NCBI GenBank assembly: GCA_905182995.1
Contig: CAJJDP010000118.1
Location: 177,062-241,061 of the forward strand
From: Paramecium octaurelia
Taxonomy: Eukaryota; Ciliophora; Oligohymenophorea; Peniculida; Parameciidae
Direction of reading: 5' to 3'
Length of the DNA stretch: 64,000 nt
A program made the position numbers and the translations under genes. The notes beneath the pieces are model-generated. The model did not search any database. It saw only the letters and a list, made by a program, of their open reading frames with translations, and was not told the DNA's origin. Positions 36,401 to 50,023 of the stretch are shown here, one piece after another. Position 1 is the first letter of the stretch. Each line of letters opens with the position of its first letter.

Positions 36401-39400
36401 GTCACATCTTTCAGAGTTTAATGTTAGTGTATATAATCCTTTGCTAAAATCGCACTTTTCGCATGAAAGATTTGTTAAATTTTTTATTTCTCCAAATTGG
36501 CAATCAAAAGTTTTAATATTAATTCTAAGATTATAATTTGAATGGTAGGAAACCAATTCAAATGGAAAGGAATTACTATAAATTGGTACATTAATTGAAT
36601 TGCAATAAAACTGCAGCTGAAGCACAGTTTCAAGAGGTGCTGAATTATCAAAAGTTAATCAAATCATCAAGATTATAACTCTGAGTGGATTTATCAAAAT
36701 AAATTTGATGTATATTAGTATAATTATTTGCAAACTCTTGGTCTTCATCTTTTGATGTATCAAATTGTCTGCTTGTAATAGTGCAATATGAATTATCTAG
36801 ATTTAAATAGAATTCATATCCCCATCTAATACAAATATTCTAAAAATCAGGTTAGATTTGTAATAGAATTTGTTCTTCCAATCAAAAATTTCATATGAAG
36901 ATATTTTTTTATCCTGTTGGCAAATATACATACTTAAATATTTTTCCATTTATTCCAACATAAGGATTCACTACTACTTCTTGAATCTTTAAAGTAGAAT
37001 TGTTAATTTTAGTTGTTGTTGATAAAATTTCAGAATCTTATTTTATTTGTGCAGAGAGTAACTAAAAAATTGATACAATATTATTTCCTTAAATTGTTGC
37101 TGAATTCTTTATTATTTTAAATTTACTTTTTGATAAATTCATAGCAACAGATTCCTAAAAATATTGTAGAAAGTATAATTTAATTTTAATGATATTAATT
37201 TCCAGTTTGATACTAATACAATCCTCCACCAATAGAGGCCTTGTTCAGTTGAATAATGCTATTATAAATTATCAAATGTTTTTCTATCCTTTCACAAAAA
37301 CGGAACCACCTTCTTAGGTGGCTTTATTGAATTAAAAAAGACTATTTTATATGAGGGTATGAATGTAATTTTAAGCAAGTTCCTTGTGCAGAAATATTAT
37401 ACTAGCAAATATAGTTTCTTATTTCTAGCTCATAATGTAAAGAATAAAGTTCAAATTCATCGAGAATTCTATGCTCTTAGCTTGTCTACTTTTCTAGATT
37501 TAAGCATCCTTGTTTACCACATGAGGAATTTTGTATTGTGATTGATTCTTATTAATTATACTGAAAGAGACGTAATTAGTTATNTTTCCCTCTCAACACA
37601 TAGCCCGCATGAAAACCTTTTGACTATTGAATATTATCCATCTCCTCTGGTGTGATATAAATCACATTATTCACAAAGTGCACCAATATGACCTATAAAA
37701 CAAGAACTAGAGTCAAATTTTATAAATATTCTCTATCTCCTTAAGATATTCCTCCTAAACAGTTTTCTTGTAGGTTAAGGCAGAAATCAATTGCTTTTGT
37801 ATCGAAATATGGTCTCCAAAACCCTGCTCTTAACACCAATTAATTATTTTAGACATTTATAATGGTTAAATCATCTTTAATGTCACATCTTTCAGAGTTT
37901 AATGTTAGTGTATATAATCCTTTGCTAAAATCGCACTTTTCGCATGAAAGATTTGTTAAATTTTTTATTTCTCCAAATTGGCAATCAAAAGTTTTAATAT
38001 TAATTCTAAGATTATAATTTGAATGGTAGGAAACCAATTCAAATGGAAAGGAATTACTATAAATTGGTACATTAATTGAATTGCAATAAAACTGCAGCTG
38101 AAGCACAGTTTCAAGAGGTGCTGAATTATCAAAAGTTAATCAAATCATCAAGATTATAACTCTGAGTGGATTTATCAAAATAAATTTGATGTATATTAGT
38201 ATAATTATTTGCAAACTCTTGGTCTTCATCTTTTGATGTATCAAATTGTCTGCTTGTAATAGTGCAATATGAATTATCTAGATTTAAATAGAATTCATAT
38301 CCCCATCTAATACAAATATTCTAAAAATCAGGTTAGATTTGTAATAGAATTTGTTCTTCCAATCAAAAATTTCATATGAAGATATTTTTTTATCCTGTTG
38401 GCAAATATACATACTTAAATATTTTTCCATTTATTCCAACATAAGGATTCACTACTACTTCTTGAATCTTTAAAGTAGAATTGTTAATTTTAGTTGTTGT
38501 TGATAAAATTTCAGAATCTTATTTTATTTGTGCAGAGAGTAACTAAAAAATTGATACAATATTATTTCCTTAAATTGTTGCTGAATTCTTTATTATTTTA
38601 AATTTACTTTTTGATAAATTCATAGCAACAGATTCCTAAAAATATTGTAGAAAGTATAATTTAATTTTAATGATATTAATTTCCAGTTTGATACTAATAC
38701 AATCCTCCACCAATAGAGGCCTTGTTCAGTTGAATAATGCTATTATAAATTATCAAATGTTTTTCTATCCTTTCACAAAAACGGAACCACCTTCTTAGGT
38801 GGCTTTATTGAATTAAAAAAGACTATTTTATATGAGGGTATGAATGTAATTTTAAGCAAGTTCCTTGTGCAGAAATATTATACTAGCAAATATAGTTTCT
38901 TATTTCTAGCTCATAATGTAAAGAATAAAGTTCAAATTCATCGAGAATTCTATGCTCTTAGCTTGTCTACTTTTCTAGATTTAAGCATCCTTGTTTACCA
39001 CATGAGGAATTTTGTATTGTGATTGATTCTTATTAATTATACTGAAAGAGACGTAATTAGTTATAGGAATTAAAATATTTTGTAGATAGATAATTACTAA
39101 CTATATAATTGATTAAATATATTATTTCTTATTGACTAGAAATTCAGTAAATTTATTAAAGAATTTTAAATAACCTACCTAAGTGTTGATAACTATTAAA
39201 TTTTAGTGGCTCAAAATTTATGGTTTTTATACATATTTTGAATATGAAACATAGATTGCAGAGCCTTATTAAGAATATACATCTTCTAATTGGAGATTTG
39301 TTATTGTTAAATTTGATGAGGAGGAGTTAGATTTCAATAATATAAAACCTCCAAGTCCCCTACACAATATATTGCGACCATTATTATTCTTAATTTCAAC

Positions 39401-42400
39401 TTTAATTAATAAAGATGATGAACCATCTAAGTAAATTACACCTCCATTTTCCACTTCATTTAGGAATGGACTATAAATTCCTTCAAACTAATTATTTGAA
39501 ATTACTATGCTTGTATTATCATACGAGAAAATAGAAAAACATCCTCCAATAGATCCTGAAGAATTTATAAATATATTATCTGAAATCAAAATGGCTTCAG
39601 CGTATAGTTATCCAATTCCAGACTATGAATTAGATTGAAATATATATTTAATCACCTACAATGATACTGGAGATGTAAAGCCCCATAAAATATGAGGTTA
39701 AAGTACTTCATACATAAAAACGATATTGTTTTAAAAGTGCAGTTGTTAATCTATAATTTCTACGTTTTTATATAAATAATGCTCGATTTACTATTTAATA
39801 CTTCATTGTTGTAAAAAAATGAGTTCCTCAATATTATCGTACAAGAGTGGTAATTCAATAATAAAAGTTCTGCTGTTCTTGTTATATCGTATGAATTATA
39901 ATGATTTAAAATGTTATTCCTGAATATTATATTGTAATTTAGATGCTCGTTTACTAAGAGAAACAAATGATATATCCTACAAAATTATGGACTCTGTCTA
40001 TATACTTAATTTATAATCAATAGAATCAATTGCAATTATTGGAAAGGCGTACGATTATACTTGATAGAATGTTAGATTTTGTAGATTTGTTCGTTTGGAC
40101 GAGCCAATATTGAGTGTAGTTGAATAATATTGAGCAGTAACTTGTTTCAACTAACAACTTTGGTATTTATGCAATCCCAAGAATCGATGGTTTTGTTAAT
40201 TAATAATACCATTATTTATTTATATTTCTAAACTGTCATAAAGCATAATATCATAAAGACCAAATCCATGAGAAATAACAAAATTAGATATGTCTATGTA
40301 ATCGTATTATATAGTTATTAATGTAAAATCAAGTTACTTTCTAAATTGATCTAACTAATCCTTAGTGTAATAATTATTTATTTATCTAAAGAAATTAAGA
40401 GCAATGTTCTATGTTTAACTTGAGTATTTCTTTAAGTATATGATTTCATCAATGTATCATATTGGTTATCTTGAAAAACCAAATTTATAAAGGTCTAATT
40501 AATGCTAAAAAAATGAAAAATCATTAGTGTTCACTATGATTGTTGGAGGAATTGGTTCGCTGTAAATTTTATATTCTCCAAAAAACTATTTCGATTTAAT
40601 ATAATAAAGGTTGTATTATCTAGTAGTGGATCAAGCAAAGAAAAATTGATAATTTCCAACTGAAAAACTTATTCGAAATTAAAAAAGTAAATTGAGTGAA
40701 ATATTTTACCTTACAATTCAACATTAGATAATTTCAATTAACCACCTGTATTTTTTTGTGAAACCAAAATAAGGGTTGAATTGGAAAAGTTTAGTATAAA
40801 CTTTTACAGTATTTATTTAAACATTATCGTTATCGCCTAATCCTAAATTTAAAAATAATTTATAAATAGTGCATTAAAGTAGTGATATATTTTAAAAAAT
40901 TAAGGTTTTAGGATAAGGGGTATCTTCAACTTTAATAAAATTAGATGTTTTTTTCGATAATGAATTTGGCAGTATTCACAATCAATGAGCTTACATTGTT
41001 AAAAGAAAATTGAAAATCAATACTATGATTATTAATAAAATCGTCAAGTTGAAATCTAATATCTTGTAGAATTATTGATTATGGAATAAAACTGTTAAAT
41101 ATAAATTTTGAAGGAGAAGTAACTTATAACAAAATACATTATAAAGTGATTTTTGAAAAATTAATGAAATGCACGTCTAATTAAGGAAATATACCTGCTT
41201 CTTCTTGGAATATAAATTCAATTTCAACATTTCTAATTTATATTATATAATACTTTAGGGTAAATATGTTCTCTTAGAATATTTGTTTATGTTACCACCC
41301 CCATACATAAAACCGCGGATTTGTCTTTTGCTCGATATTTTAATGATAATAGATTTGAAAAATTTGGAATTTGCCAAGGTGTAAAACTAGTCATTTTCAT
41401 ACTAAAATATAATATGCGATTACTTCAGCAAAGCTTGTTGTAGATGATACAACAGTTGAAAGAACAATATTTTCTTTTCTGAATTTAATCTTGGATTCAT
41501 CATCCTATAATTAATAATAGTCATTAAAGTAGTCCTCATATAATGAATAAAAATTTAAGGAAATAATTAATTAATTTTAACAGCCGTAATCTTGATCCAT
41601 CTGTTTACATACTATAAACAATCCAAAATCATCATCATAATAATAAGTTAGATCTCCATAACTTTTTAAGCATTGATAAATGTATTTTAAATATTTCAGA
41701 TTACTAAATACAGGATTTATCATTTAAATCTCTTCTTTTGTTTGAGCTCTAAAAAAGCACAATTTTCAGGACACTCTATGCATTAGTTATTTATTATAGT
41801 TAATTTTCTTCCTCTTTAATCCGATTAACATTTACTGCAGAGATATTTATCATTCTAAAGTACACATTTTATACAAGTTTCTGAACAATATTCAATGCAC
41901 TTGTTATTATGCAATCTTTAACCATAAATACAAGAAGAACATATAATTTCGTATTCATCTGGATTTTAACTTTAGCCATAGGTTGTAAATTAATGAAAAA
42001 TATTAATTTCGATATATTTTCGATAAAAAGCTCTTACTTATATTTTCCATCCATCTTTTAATACCGAGCGTTATGAATAACAAGACTTACATTTAAGATC
42101 TGGTGGGCAATTTGAACATTTACCAGATATTATGGAAGGATAATATCCATTGAGACAATCTAAACAAGAATAATAGCCGTTAAGATCAGTTTACAAACAA
42201 ATCTGACAATTTTAATTATAATTAGAGCATTTTTCAGTAAATTGCACTATTTCATCAAAGTTTAGTTTTAAATTCAAAGAATTCTATACTATAAAGCACT
42301 TAATCACAATATTGATTCTAAAGATTAATCTTTTGGTTAAGTTATCCAATCCCAAATAAACAATCTGAATTTGTCGTATCCTTACATTCTTTAGTTTCAA

Positions 42401-45243
42401 ACACAAAAATGTATAAATCAATGCATCTAGCAGATAATGTTCTGAACTAACTTTTGTCAAATTATGGTTTATAATTAATATCTAGAGTGTTTATTGTCAA
42501 GTCATCCGATTAAGCCTAAAACGCATGAAGACAGTTATAAAATTCATTAATTACCCAATTTTTTCCATCAAGAGAAGAAATATTTCAATTCATCTATGCA
42601 TTTAGAACATCTTAGATACTTTTATCCATGATTATCATAAGAATAAACCTCACAAATTTCACAATATTGACCACACGTTTGACACTATCCATTTAACAAA
42701 TTGTAATATTTTTGACAAGATTTGCAAACCAGTTCATCAAATTCATTTTTCTCACATGTAGTGCATTCATTAGGACAATCTCTACATAAATACCATTGGC
42801 AGATTTACTTAAATTTGAACGCCTTATCTCATCAGGATCAAAATAGTGATTTGATTTACATTACATATACACTGATTACGCTAAATGGTAAACATGAAAT
42901 TATTAACATGTTGAAACATTGAAGGAAATGGAAGTTCAAAAATCCTAATATTCTGAATGGAAAATCAATTCTCTGTCTATTCCTATTGTATATAAATCAT
43001 ATTCTATAGAATCTCTAGCAACTAAGCGAAATGTTTGATCTTGACTTTCTTTAATAGTAAGAAGATCGCTTTTGCAAACAGGTGCCAAGTATTGTGAAAT
43101 TAAAGCAGAAAAATTTCAACATTGATTTAAGCAAAAGAAAAAATTTGATTTAATAAATAAATCATATCGGAATTTTATTTATATTCTTCATCCTCAATTT
43201 AAAAACGTTTGTGCATAAAAATTATATTTTAAAAAATTTTCTCCTCCAAAATATAAACAAATGTTAAATAATTATTTGTACATTAATTAATTTGAGAATA
43301 TTAGGAATCTATTTACTATATGATTATACCATATTTTATATTAGAAATAGCAATCTGCACACAAAATAAACGATGACGTCATTGACTATGGACCATTGTT
43401 TAAATTTAAGAAAGTACTGTACAATTTGGACCTATTGTTCTTTTAATATTTTGGTTGAATTTAATTACCAATCATAATCTATTGGAACATGGTCTCTTCA
43501 TAAGAGAGGTTAGGCAAAATTACCAATTTTGATAACAATCCCATAAATGAATTCAAGTCTAAGTCATTTATCTTATTTTAATAATATAAATACATATCCT
43601 CTTCCACCTAAAATGATTTTTAAATTTTATTGGAGTTTTGAAGAAAACATGTATGATGATTAGTATTATCCGCTAACTTCGATTATTACTAAATCTTGAA
43701 TTGGCTAGATCAAAATTAAATGAAATATGTATTCTAAGCCATTAAAATTATAGAAAAATATTTAGTTTGTTTCCATGAATTTTATCTAGTGGCAAACCTA
43801 CAACTTGGGGTAATCTATTGTTTTATAAATCAAAAGTAGATTTGAATTAGTATCAGAATCTTTAATTAATAATAGGAATCCACATCAGTTTTTGGAATTT
43901 TTAAAGGTATGCTCATACTCCAAAATCCTATTCCAAAAAGTGTCTTTTCCACCTTAATTGTCTATATTAATGTTTTCGTCTTTTATTGAAATATCTGACT
44001 ATAATATTGATTCATCATAGTTTAAAAACTTGCGATTATGCCAATTAAACCATGAAAAACAAGTGATGAAGAATAAAGAATTTCTATATGAGTCTGAATT
44101 GTGTTTAAGTTACACTAAGCAATTCATTTGTCATATTTAATTTTTTATAAACCAAATCTTATTGTTAATCAAAAAGTATGATATTTTTCGACTCAATTAT
44201 ACAAATAAAATCGATGAAACGATTCTGATTCCAGTTATTTCATTTGATTCAATGTTTAAGGTCCTAACTTTGCAATAATAGGTTTTTTCATCGTGTATTA
44301 ATTACAATTCAACACCTCAAGCATTTTCACAAAGCGTTATTCTAAAGCCTTTTAAATGGCATTTTAAATAATTCAGATCTGCATATTTTTAAATTATGTA
44401 AAATTACTTATAATTCGAATTTTTTTGATATTTAGTTTCGAAAAGGAATCATAAATAATTACTAATGAAATATTTAATTTTTTCGAAATTTTTTTAATTT
44501 ATTAAACAGAGAAATCTCACAAAATGATTGACATAAATATGAAATAATGAGACATTCTCAAAAAGATGAAATTTATGCAGACCTTCTGCTACTAAGAACC
44601 AGAAAATGAAGTATCAGACAAAATGAAACAATTTTTCAGAAAATATATTTGATATAAAATTGCAAAATTTATAATATCTAGCTTTTCTTTTCTATCATAT
44701 GTTGTTTGATATTCCGTAATTTAATTGAAGAAATATATGAAAAAATGACTCAACAGTATTTTTCATAAAATAAATATTTTTATAGGGCATGGGGTAAGGA
44801 TTTAAAAGAGGTTATCATTCCTCACATATTAAGTTACATTTAAATTGAAGAAAATTATTCAAAATTACACAACAAATAGTTTAAGTATTTGTAGTTAAAT
44901 TGTTAATCATTAATGTCAAAATAAAGTGATTTTTGGTTTATTCTAATGAATTTTAAATTTCTGAAGTTTCTGAACGAACTAACATTGACGAACTGATACC
45001 AAGAATGAAGAAGTTGCTTTGTAATATTTTTAAAATTAATAGCTATTTTGTCTGGAATATCCTCCAAATGCTTGGTTGAATTCCAGTCAATTGTAACCAG
45101 GCAAGTATAATTCTATAACTTCAAATTTGTAATTTGTTCAAACACCGTGAGCTTAAATAAATATTTGATCAAAGAAATATCATTAATTATTGATTGCAAA
45201 GGTAAAAGTAAACAATAACCTAGAATTTGAGAAATTTATTCAT
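33421..45243 (-). CDS. giant Cys-rich membrane protein (growth-factor-receptor-like and beta-helix domains), split over overlapping contigs
   Basis: Reverse-strand ATG at about 45241-45243 (MNKFLKF, signal-peptide-like, then GYCLLLPLQSIINDISLIKY). TGA at 33421-33423 in the first contig version (35557 in the second). Removing the repeated blocks leaves about 8.3 kb, near 2700 residues. The N-terminal ectodomain includes DESILQSDISIKDE. At about 41750-42780 is a growth-factor-receptor Cys-rich region (CRDCPNECTTCEKNEFDE, CKSCQKYYNLLNGQCQTC). Asn/Ile-rich beta-helix-like repeats follow (39270-41700). Then come FWRPYFDTKAIDFC, a CLGG motif, IGHIGALCEQCDLY, and hydrophobic helices (YTLNAVGNPLQTSSYSLDCF, TLPVLYISLFIG). 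This architecture is common in Paramecium and Tetrahymena, with unknown function. Many introns and at least one apparent one-base break (near CLGG, about 34190) keep borders approximate. Confidence 0.7.
33735..33781. mobile_element. candidate 47-bp internal eliminated sequence (IES), TA-bounded
   Basis: This segment is present here but absent from the otherwise identical second copy, where the flanks join at about 35874 as AAAAGG-TAGTGATTG. It is bounded by TA (33735-33736 and 33782-33783), and one TA remains after removal. Ends read inward TACAGACA and, on the other strand, TATACCCA. Each departs from the Paramecium IES consensus TAYAGYNR at one defined position. The length of 47 is not a multiple of three. 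With it removed, the minus-strand gene reads KMLTNYFQIIVSITTFQLQF in one frame; with it, the frame breaks. 47 bp lies in a favoured IES size class. Confidence 0.85.
35496..37583. repeat. second version of 33360-35494, lacking the 47-bp segment
   Basis: N at 35495. The 2088 bases repeat 33360-35494 except for loss of 33735-33781 (offset 2136 before, 2089 after). Both versions end at the same base, so this contig is wholly contained in the first apart from the excised segment. It carries the 3' part of the giant minus-strand gene (stop at 35557). Confidence 0.94.
37585..39064. repeat. third copy of 34015-35494 / 36104-37583 after a single N
   Basis: N at 37584. 1480 bases repeat 36104-37583 with offset 1481, then run on uniquely into the rest of the giant gene from 39065. 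This contig supplies the gene body from 45243 down to the overlap. Confidence 0.94.
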
Positions 45244-45761
45244 TTTGGTATTTTTATAATCACCTAAATATATATTTCTAAATTCAATATTTTTTATATT
45301 GGTGAAAGCAAATTTTATTGAATCACATTTAACATTAAATATATAGTGTAATTATTTTGTAATAAATAAATATATTGAGAAAGAAAAATAATTATCTTAT
45401 ATTTTAATAGAATTTCAAGATGTCCACTTAACTCAAGCTATTATCAGGGAATTCTCAATTATATTAATCGTAATTAAAATTAAAGTGCCATCATTTAATT
45501 AAACTCAACAGGTTATGTGACATTCATAAGGAGCATTTACATTATTTAATTAAATCTATATACTAATAAGTTGGAAATTTGCTATATAAATGTGTCATCA
45601 ACATACATTCAGAAATAAAGTCTCATAGTTTTTTTTCTTTTAATCTATTTACTTTGAAAAGGATGAAGAAGAAAATAACTTAATTATAAGAAAGTCATGA
45701 AAAAGAATTATAATATTAGTAAACTTAATTGCAAAATTATATTGAAATATTCACGGCAGAA
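45244..45761. other. divergent intergenic region
   Basis: It lies between the start of the giant minus-strand gene and the start of the ADP-ribosyltransferase gene, so it must hold both promoters. It is AT-rich with no structured element that I can name. Confidence 0.6.
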
Positions 45762-47228
45762 ATGAATACAATAATTGATATTATCTTAAAAGAACTGGAT
45801 GAATTTTCTAAATAATCTAAAGATGATATTAATTAAATAAAAGATATTCTGGATGGGCTAAAAGTAGAACTTCAAAAATTTGATCAAGTAATGGAATAGT
45901 AGAGAGAACAAATATCAGGTTTTTTCAAATTTCTGATTTATTTATTTCATATAATTTCATTAGATTAAAAATTTGTAAAAACTCTAGAAAAGGCTAGAGA
46001 ACACTTAATAGATTAAAGGTGGAACTTGATTTTAGATGAATATGAAAAAGTTGAAAGTATTGATCAGAAAATAGACAAAATTGCAGAGATTACTTTAAAC
46101 AATATGGTCAGTAATTAAAATCAAAGATCTATTGTGTGGATAGATTAAAATATCTAAAACAAAGAATTTTCTAAATTTTCAATCGTAATTTAATCAACAT
46201 TTCCACAAATTCAACATTTTCATTTCTTGACTAGTATAGAAATACTGCTCTAAATCTTGAAAAAAAATATTATAGTGTATTTAATCATTGAAGGATCCAT
46301 TGCAGCTGAAATCATTAAACGTTTGGATTGCAGTCCTAATATTCATTCTATTATTCTTTATAGTCAGAAGCCCTAACAATACTAAAGCTTGAAATAATAA
46401 TACAGTATAATTTAATCAATAGATTCTTAACTAGAGTCCATATTATAAACATTAAATGATACAATTAATGGAACTGATGAATTGAATGGACAAGTCAATT
46501 TTTACAGATTTCCAAACTACTTTAAAATTAATAATCCAATAATTTTTTTAAGGCAAGAATTTTCATTGAAAACTCTCAAATAAATAAATTTTCCGTAAGC
46601 ATATGAAATTATTTAACGATGTTTATAAATTCTACCAAATTTAATGGTTTATTTTTATAATAATGAGCAAATCAAGTTGGGATAATAAATTTAAAAAGCA
46701 TTTAGAACTGAAAAAATAGAAGATATATTAAGGCTGTATACAGAGGAAGGAGATTTTTATCCTTTTGTGAATAGATGTTTACAAATGTTGAATGAAAACG
46801 CGATACTATCTGCATAACTATTAATAAAATCTGTTAAATTTTGTATTTAGAATTATGATGACAATTAAAATGATGAAATGTTTTTCCAACCAAACTTTTA
46901 TTTATATAGAGGAATAGAATATGACGTGAGAAAATTTATGACATTGAATAAAATTTGTGATATGATAATATTCCCTGCTTTTACTTCAACTTCAAAAAAT
47001 TTTGAGAAAGCAAAGAGGTTTACAAAAGGGTAAGGGATAATTTTTAGGATTAAATTTTTTAAAAATAATATAACAGGAGATTTTAGAAAATTTAGACCAA
47101 AATACATAGCCTAAATATCTAAATCTTAGGAAGAAGAAGAGTTTGTATTTAGCTGCTTTTCATGTTTTATAATAACTGATTTTGGTGATAATATCATAGA
47201 TTTAGATTTTGTTTCTATTGATTAATGA
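45762..47228 (+). CDS. R-S-E class mono-ADP-ribosyltransferase with N-terminal receiver-like domain
   Basis: ATG at 45762, TGA at 47226-47228, 488 residues in one open frame. 45919-45963 (45 nt, GT..TAG) could be an in-frame intron, which would give 473. The N-terminus is a charged coiled coil. About residues 125-215 (IVWIDQNIQNKEF.., FLTSIEILLQIL.., IIVYLIIEGSIAAEII.., IHSIILYS) resemble the receiver-like module that precedes ART domains in rotifer and ciliate proteins. The C-terminal catalytic domain has YLYRGIEYD (Arg of motif R), FPAFTSTSKN (STS motif) and KSQEEEEFVF (Glu motif), the order of arginine-type ADP-ribosyltransferases that move ADP-ribose from NAD to proteins. All three motif residues are present, so activity is plausible. 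No signal peptide, so probably cytosolic. Confidence 0.85.
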
Positions 47229-47438
47229 ACTTAATACGAATTAACGATAAAAAGGAATAATTAGGAAAAATCTGGCTATATACGAAAATTTTAATAATCA
47301 AGTAATTTATACAACTACTTAAAGATCTCTCACATTTCCACAATAGAAATTTATGTCTATTTTATTTAGAAATCATCAGAAATTAAATGAGCAATATTTT
47401 AAGAGAATTATATTAAATTAATTAAATTAAAAAATATC

Positions 47439-47756
47439 ATGGATAACATTCCTTAGGATTATTTTAAACAATAAAGATAAAATAAAAGAGATAGTGATGC
47501 AAATATTCAAAAGGGAATCGTCAAAATAGTTAAGAAATAAACCTCATCCTATCATACTTCTTATTATCAAGAAGAGCTCAAGATATTTGAAAATTAATTT
47601 GAATCTCTTCTTCATTAGAAGATAAAGTAAAGGATAAATGATGCGAATCATAGAATATTCAGAGATATTTAAAATAGAAGATATCCCAGGAAATAATAAA
47701 CTATTTCATTCAAAAAATTTCGTTTAATTATGGATTATGATTTTTCAATCTAATGA
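47439..47756 (+). CDS. small basic Gln/Lys-rich protein, 105 residues
   Basis: ATG 47439-47441 (MDNIPQDYFKQQRQNKRDS), TGA at 47754-47756, single exon. Charged and helical throughout (KIFENQFESLLHQKIKQRI, NRRYPRKQQTISFKKF). No family recognised. The even mix of Lys, Arg, Gln and Glu is unlike chance frames here. An identical copy lies at 48722-49039 in the repeated block. Confidence 0.55.
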
Positions 47757-48715
47757 GTTTATTTATATTTATGTCATCACACACAGAATTTTCAAATAAT
47801 TATGAAACCTATTTTCAATCTTATAAGCGAAGTATATTGCAAGTTATCTCATTTTTCTCTTTATTAGATTTTGATTCAATAATACTGTTGAATTGTAAGT
47901 ATTGGAATTAAAACATTGTAAGTTCAAATTTTATTATCAAAATACTTTATTACACTATTTTCGATATTTAATATACAATAGATCTTCGTTGATTAATATA
48001 TATTTAGTTCTATTGTTTTTTATCAATTATTGCAATTAAATTAAAGAATCAATGATTTCCATTTAATTTTGATACTATTCATAGCATATGTTGAATGTTC
48101 AAGATATTTTCTTAAATTAGGTAATTAAAAATTTCAGACAGAAAAAATAAGATGAAACCTAATGAGCTTAGAAGAAGGGAATATTCTTCAAGTATTACCT
48201 CATCATATACATAAATTATTATGGCTAGCATGCCGTTCCGCTATGACCTTATTCTACACTTTATTTCATTCTATCAATAGAGTCTAACTCAAATTCAATA
48301 GATTTGAAGCTTCAACTTCTAATGTATTCAATCAACCACTCATGTTTACTAAAGGTTGTTTTAATAAATAAGAAAATTTCAAGTAAAAATTGAGTAATAT
48401 AGATAGAGCATATATATATTTAACTATTGAAATAATAAAATGTGCTCTAGTGACCTTTTTACATATGGCATCACAGTGTTAAACAGCTTTATAAATTAAA
48501 ATACATTAATATTTAAGATTAATCTAATGTGAATTTAATATTTCTTTAATTATAAATAGTATTAAATGTATATCAAATATTTATAACCATTTTAGTTAAT
48601 ACATTTATTTGGATATATAATTTAAATTCTATTTCTTAACAAAATTAATTAAATCAGCACTATGTATTAAAATTATCTATTCAATCTATGTAAATTTAAT
48701 TGATTTATAAATTCN

Positions 48716-49997
48716 AATATCATGGATAACATTCCTTAGGATTATTTTAAACAATAAAGATAAAATAAAAGAGATAGTGATGCAAATATTCAAAAGGGAA
48801 TCGTCAAAATAGTTAAGAAATAAACCTCATCCTATCATACTTCTTATTATCAAGAAGAGCTCAAGATATTTGAAAATTAATTTGAATCTCTTCTTCATTA
48901 GAAGATAAAGTAAAGGATAAATGATGCGAATCATAGAATATTCAGAGATATTTAAAATAGAAGATATCCCAGGAAATAATAAACTATTTCATTCAAAAAA
49001 TTTCGTTTAATTATGGATTATGATTTTTCAATCTAATGAGTTTATTTATATTTATGTCATCACACACAGAATTTTCAAATAATTATGAAACCTATTTTCA
49101 ATCTTATAAGCGAAGTATATTGCAAGTTATCTCATTTTTCTCTTTATTAGATTTTGATTCAATAATACTGTTGAATTGTAAGTATTGGAATTAAAACATT
49201 GTAAGTTCAAATTTTATTATCAAAATACTTTATTACACTATTTTCGATATTTAATATACAATAGATCTTCGTTGATTAATATATATTTAGTTCTATTGTT
49301 TTTTATCAATTATTGCAATTAAATTAAAGAATCAATGATTTCCATTTAATTTTGATACTATTCATAGCATATGTTGAATGTTCAAGATATTTTCTTAAAT
49401 TAGGTAATTAAAAATTTCAGACAGAAAAAATAAGATGAAACCTAATGAGCTTAGAAGAAGGGAATATTCTTCAAGTATTACCTCATCATATACATAAATT
49501 ATTATGGCTAGCATGCCGTTCCGCTATGACCTTATTCTACACTTTATTTCATTCTATCAATAGAGTCTAACTCAAATTCAATAGATTTGAAGCTTCAACT
49601 TCTAATGTATTCAATCAACCACTCATGTTTACTAAAGGTTGTTTTAATAAATAAGAAAATTTCAAGTAAAAATTGAGTAATATAGATAGAGCATATATAT
49701 ATTTAACTATTGAAATAATAAAATGTGCTCTAGTGACCTTTTTACATATGGCATCACAGTGTTAAACAGCTTTATAAATTAAAATACATTAATATTTAAG
49801 ATTAATCTAATGTGAATTTAATATTTCTTTAATTATAAATAGTATTAAATGTATATCAAATATTTATAACCATTTTAGTTAATACATTTATTTGGATATA
49901 TAATTTAAATTCTATTTCTTAACAAAATTAATTAAATCAGCACTATGTATTAAAATTATCTATTCAATCTATGTAAATTTAATTGATTTATAAATTC
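48716..49997. repeat. direct repeat of 47433-48714 after a single N (unmerged contig overlap)
   Basis: N at 48715. 1282 bases repeat 47433-48714 with offset 1283, then new sequence from 49998. It contains identical copies of the 105-residue gene (48722-49039) and of the start of the next frame (copy start 49445, first version truncated at 48714). Confidence 0.94.
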
Positions 49998-50023
49998 ATT
50001 ATAAATAACTTCAAAGAATATGA
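49445..50023 (+). CDS. possible 192-residue hydrophobic protein
   Basis: ATG 49445 (MSLEEGNILQVLPHHIHKLL) to TGA 50021-50023. The frame is open for 193 codons, clearly longer than the roughly 60 expected between TGAs by chance, and it begins with reasonable composition. The second half is Ile/Tyr/Asn/Phe-rich and could be non-coding read-through. No motif recognised. The same start is at 48162 in the first copy, where the N cuts the frame. Confidence 0.4.
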
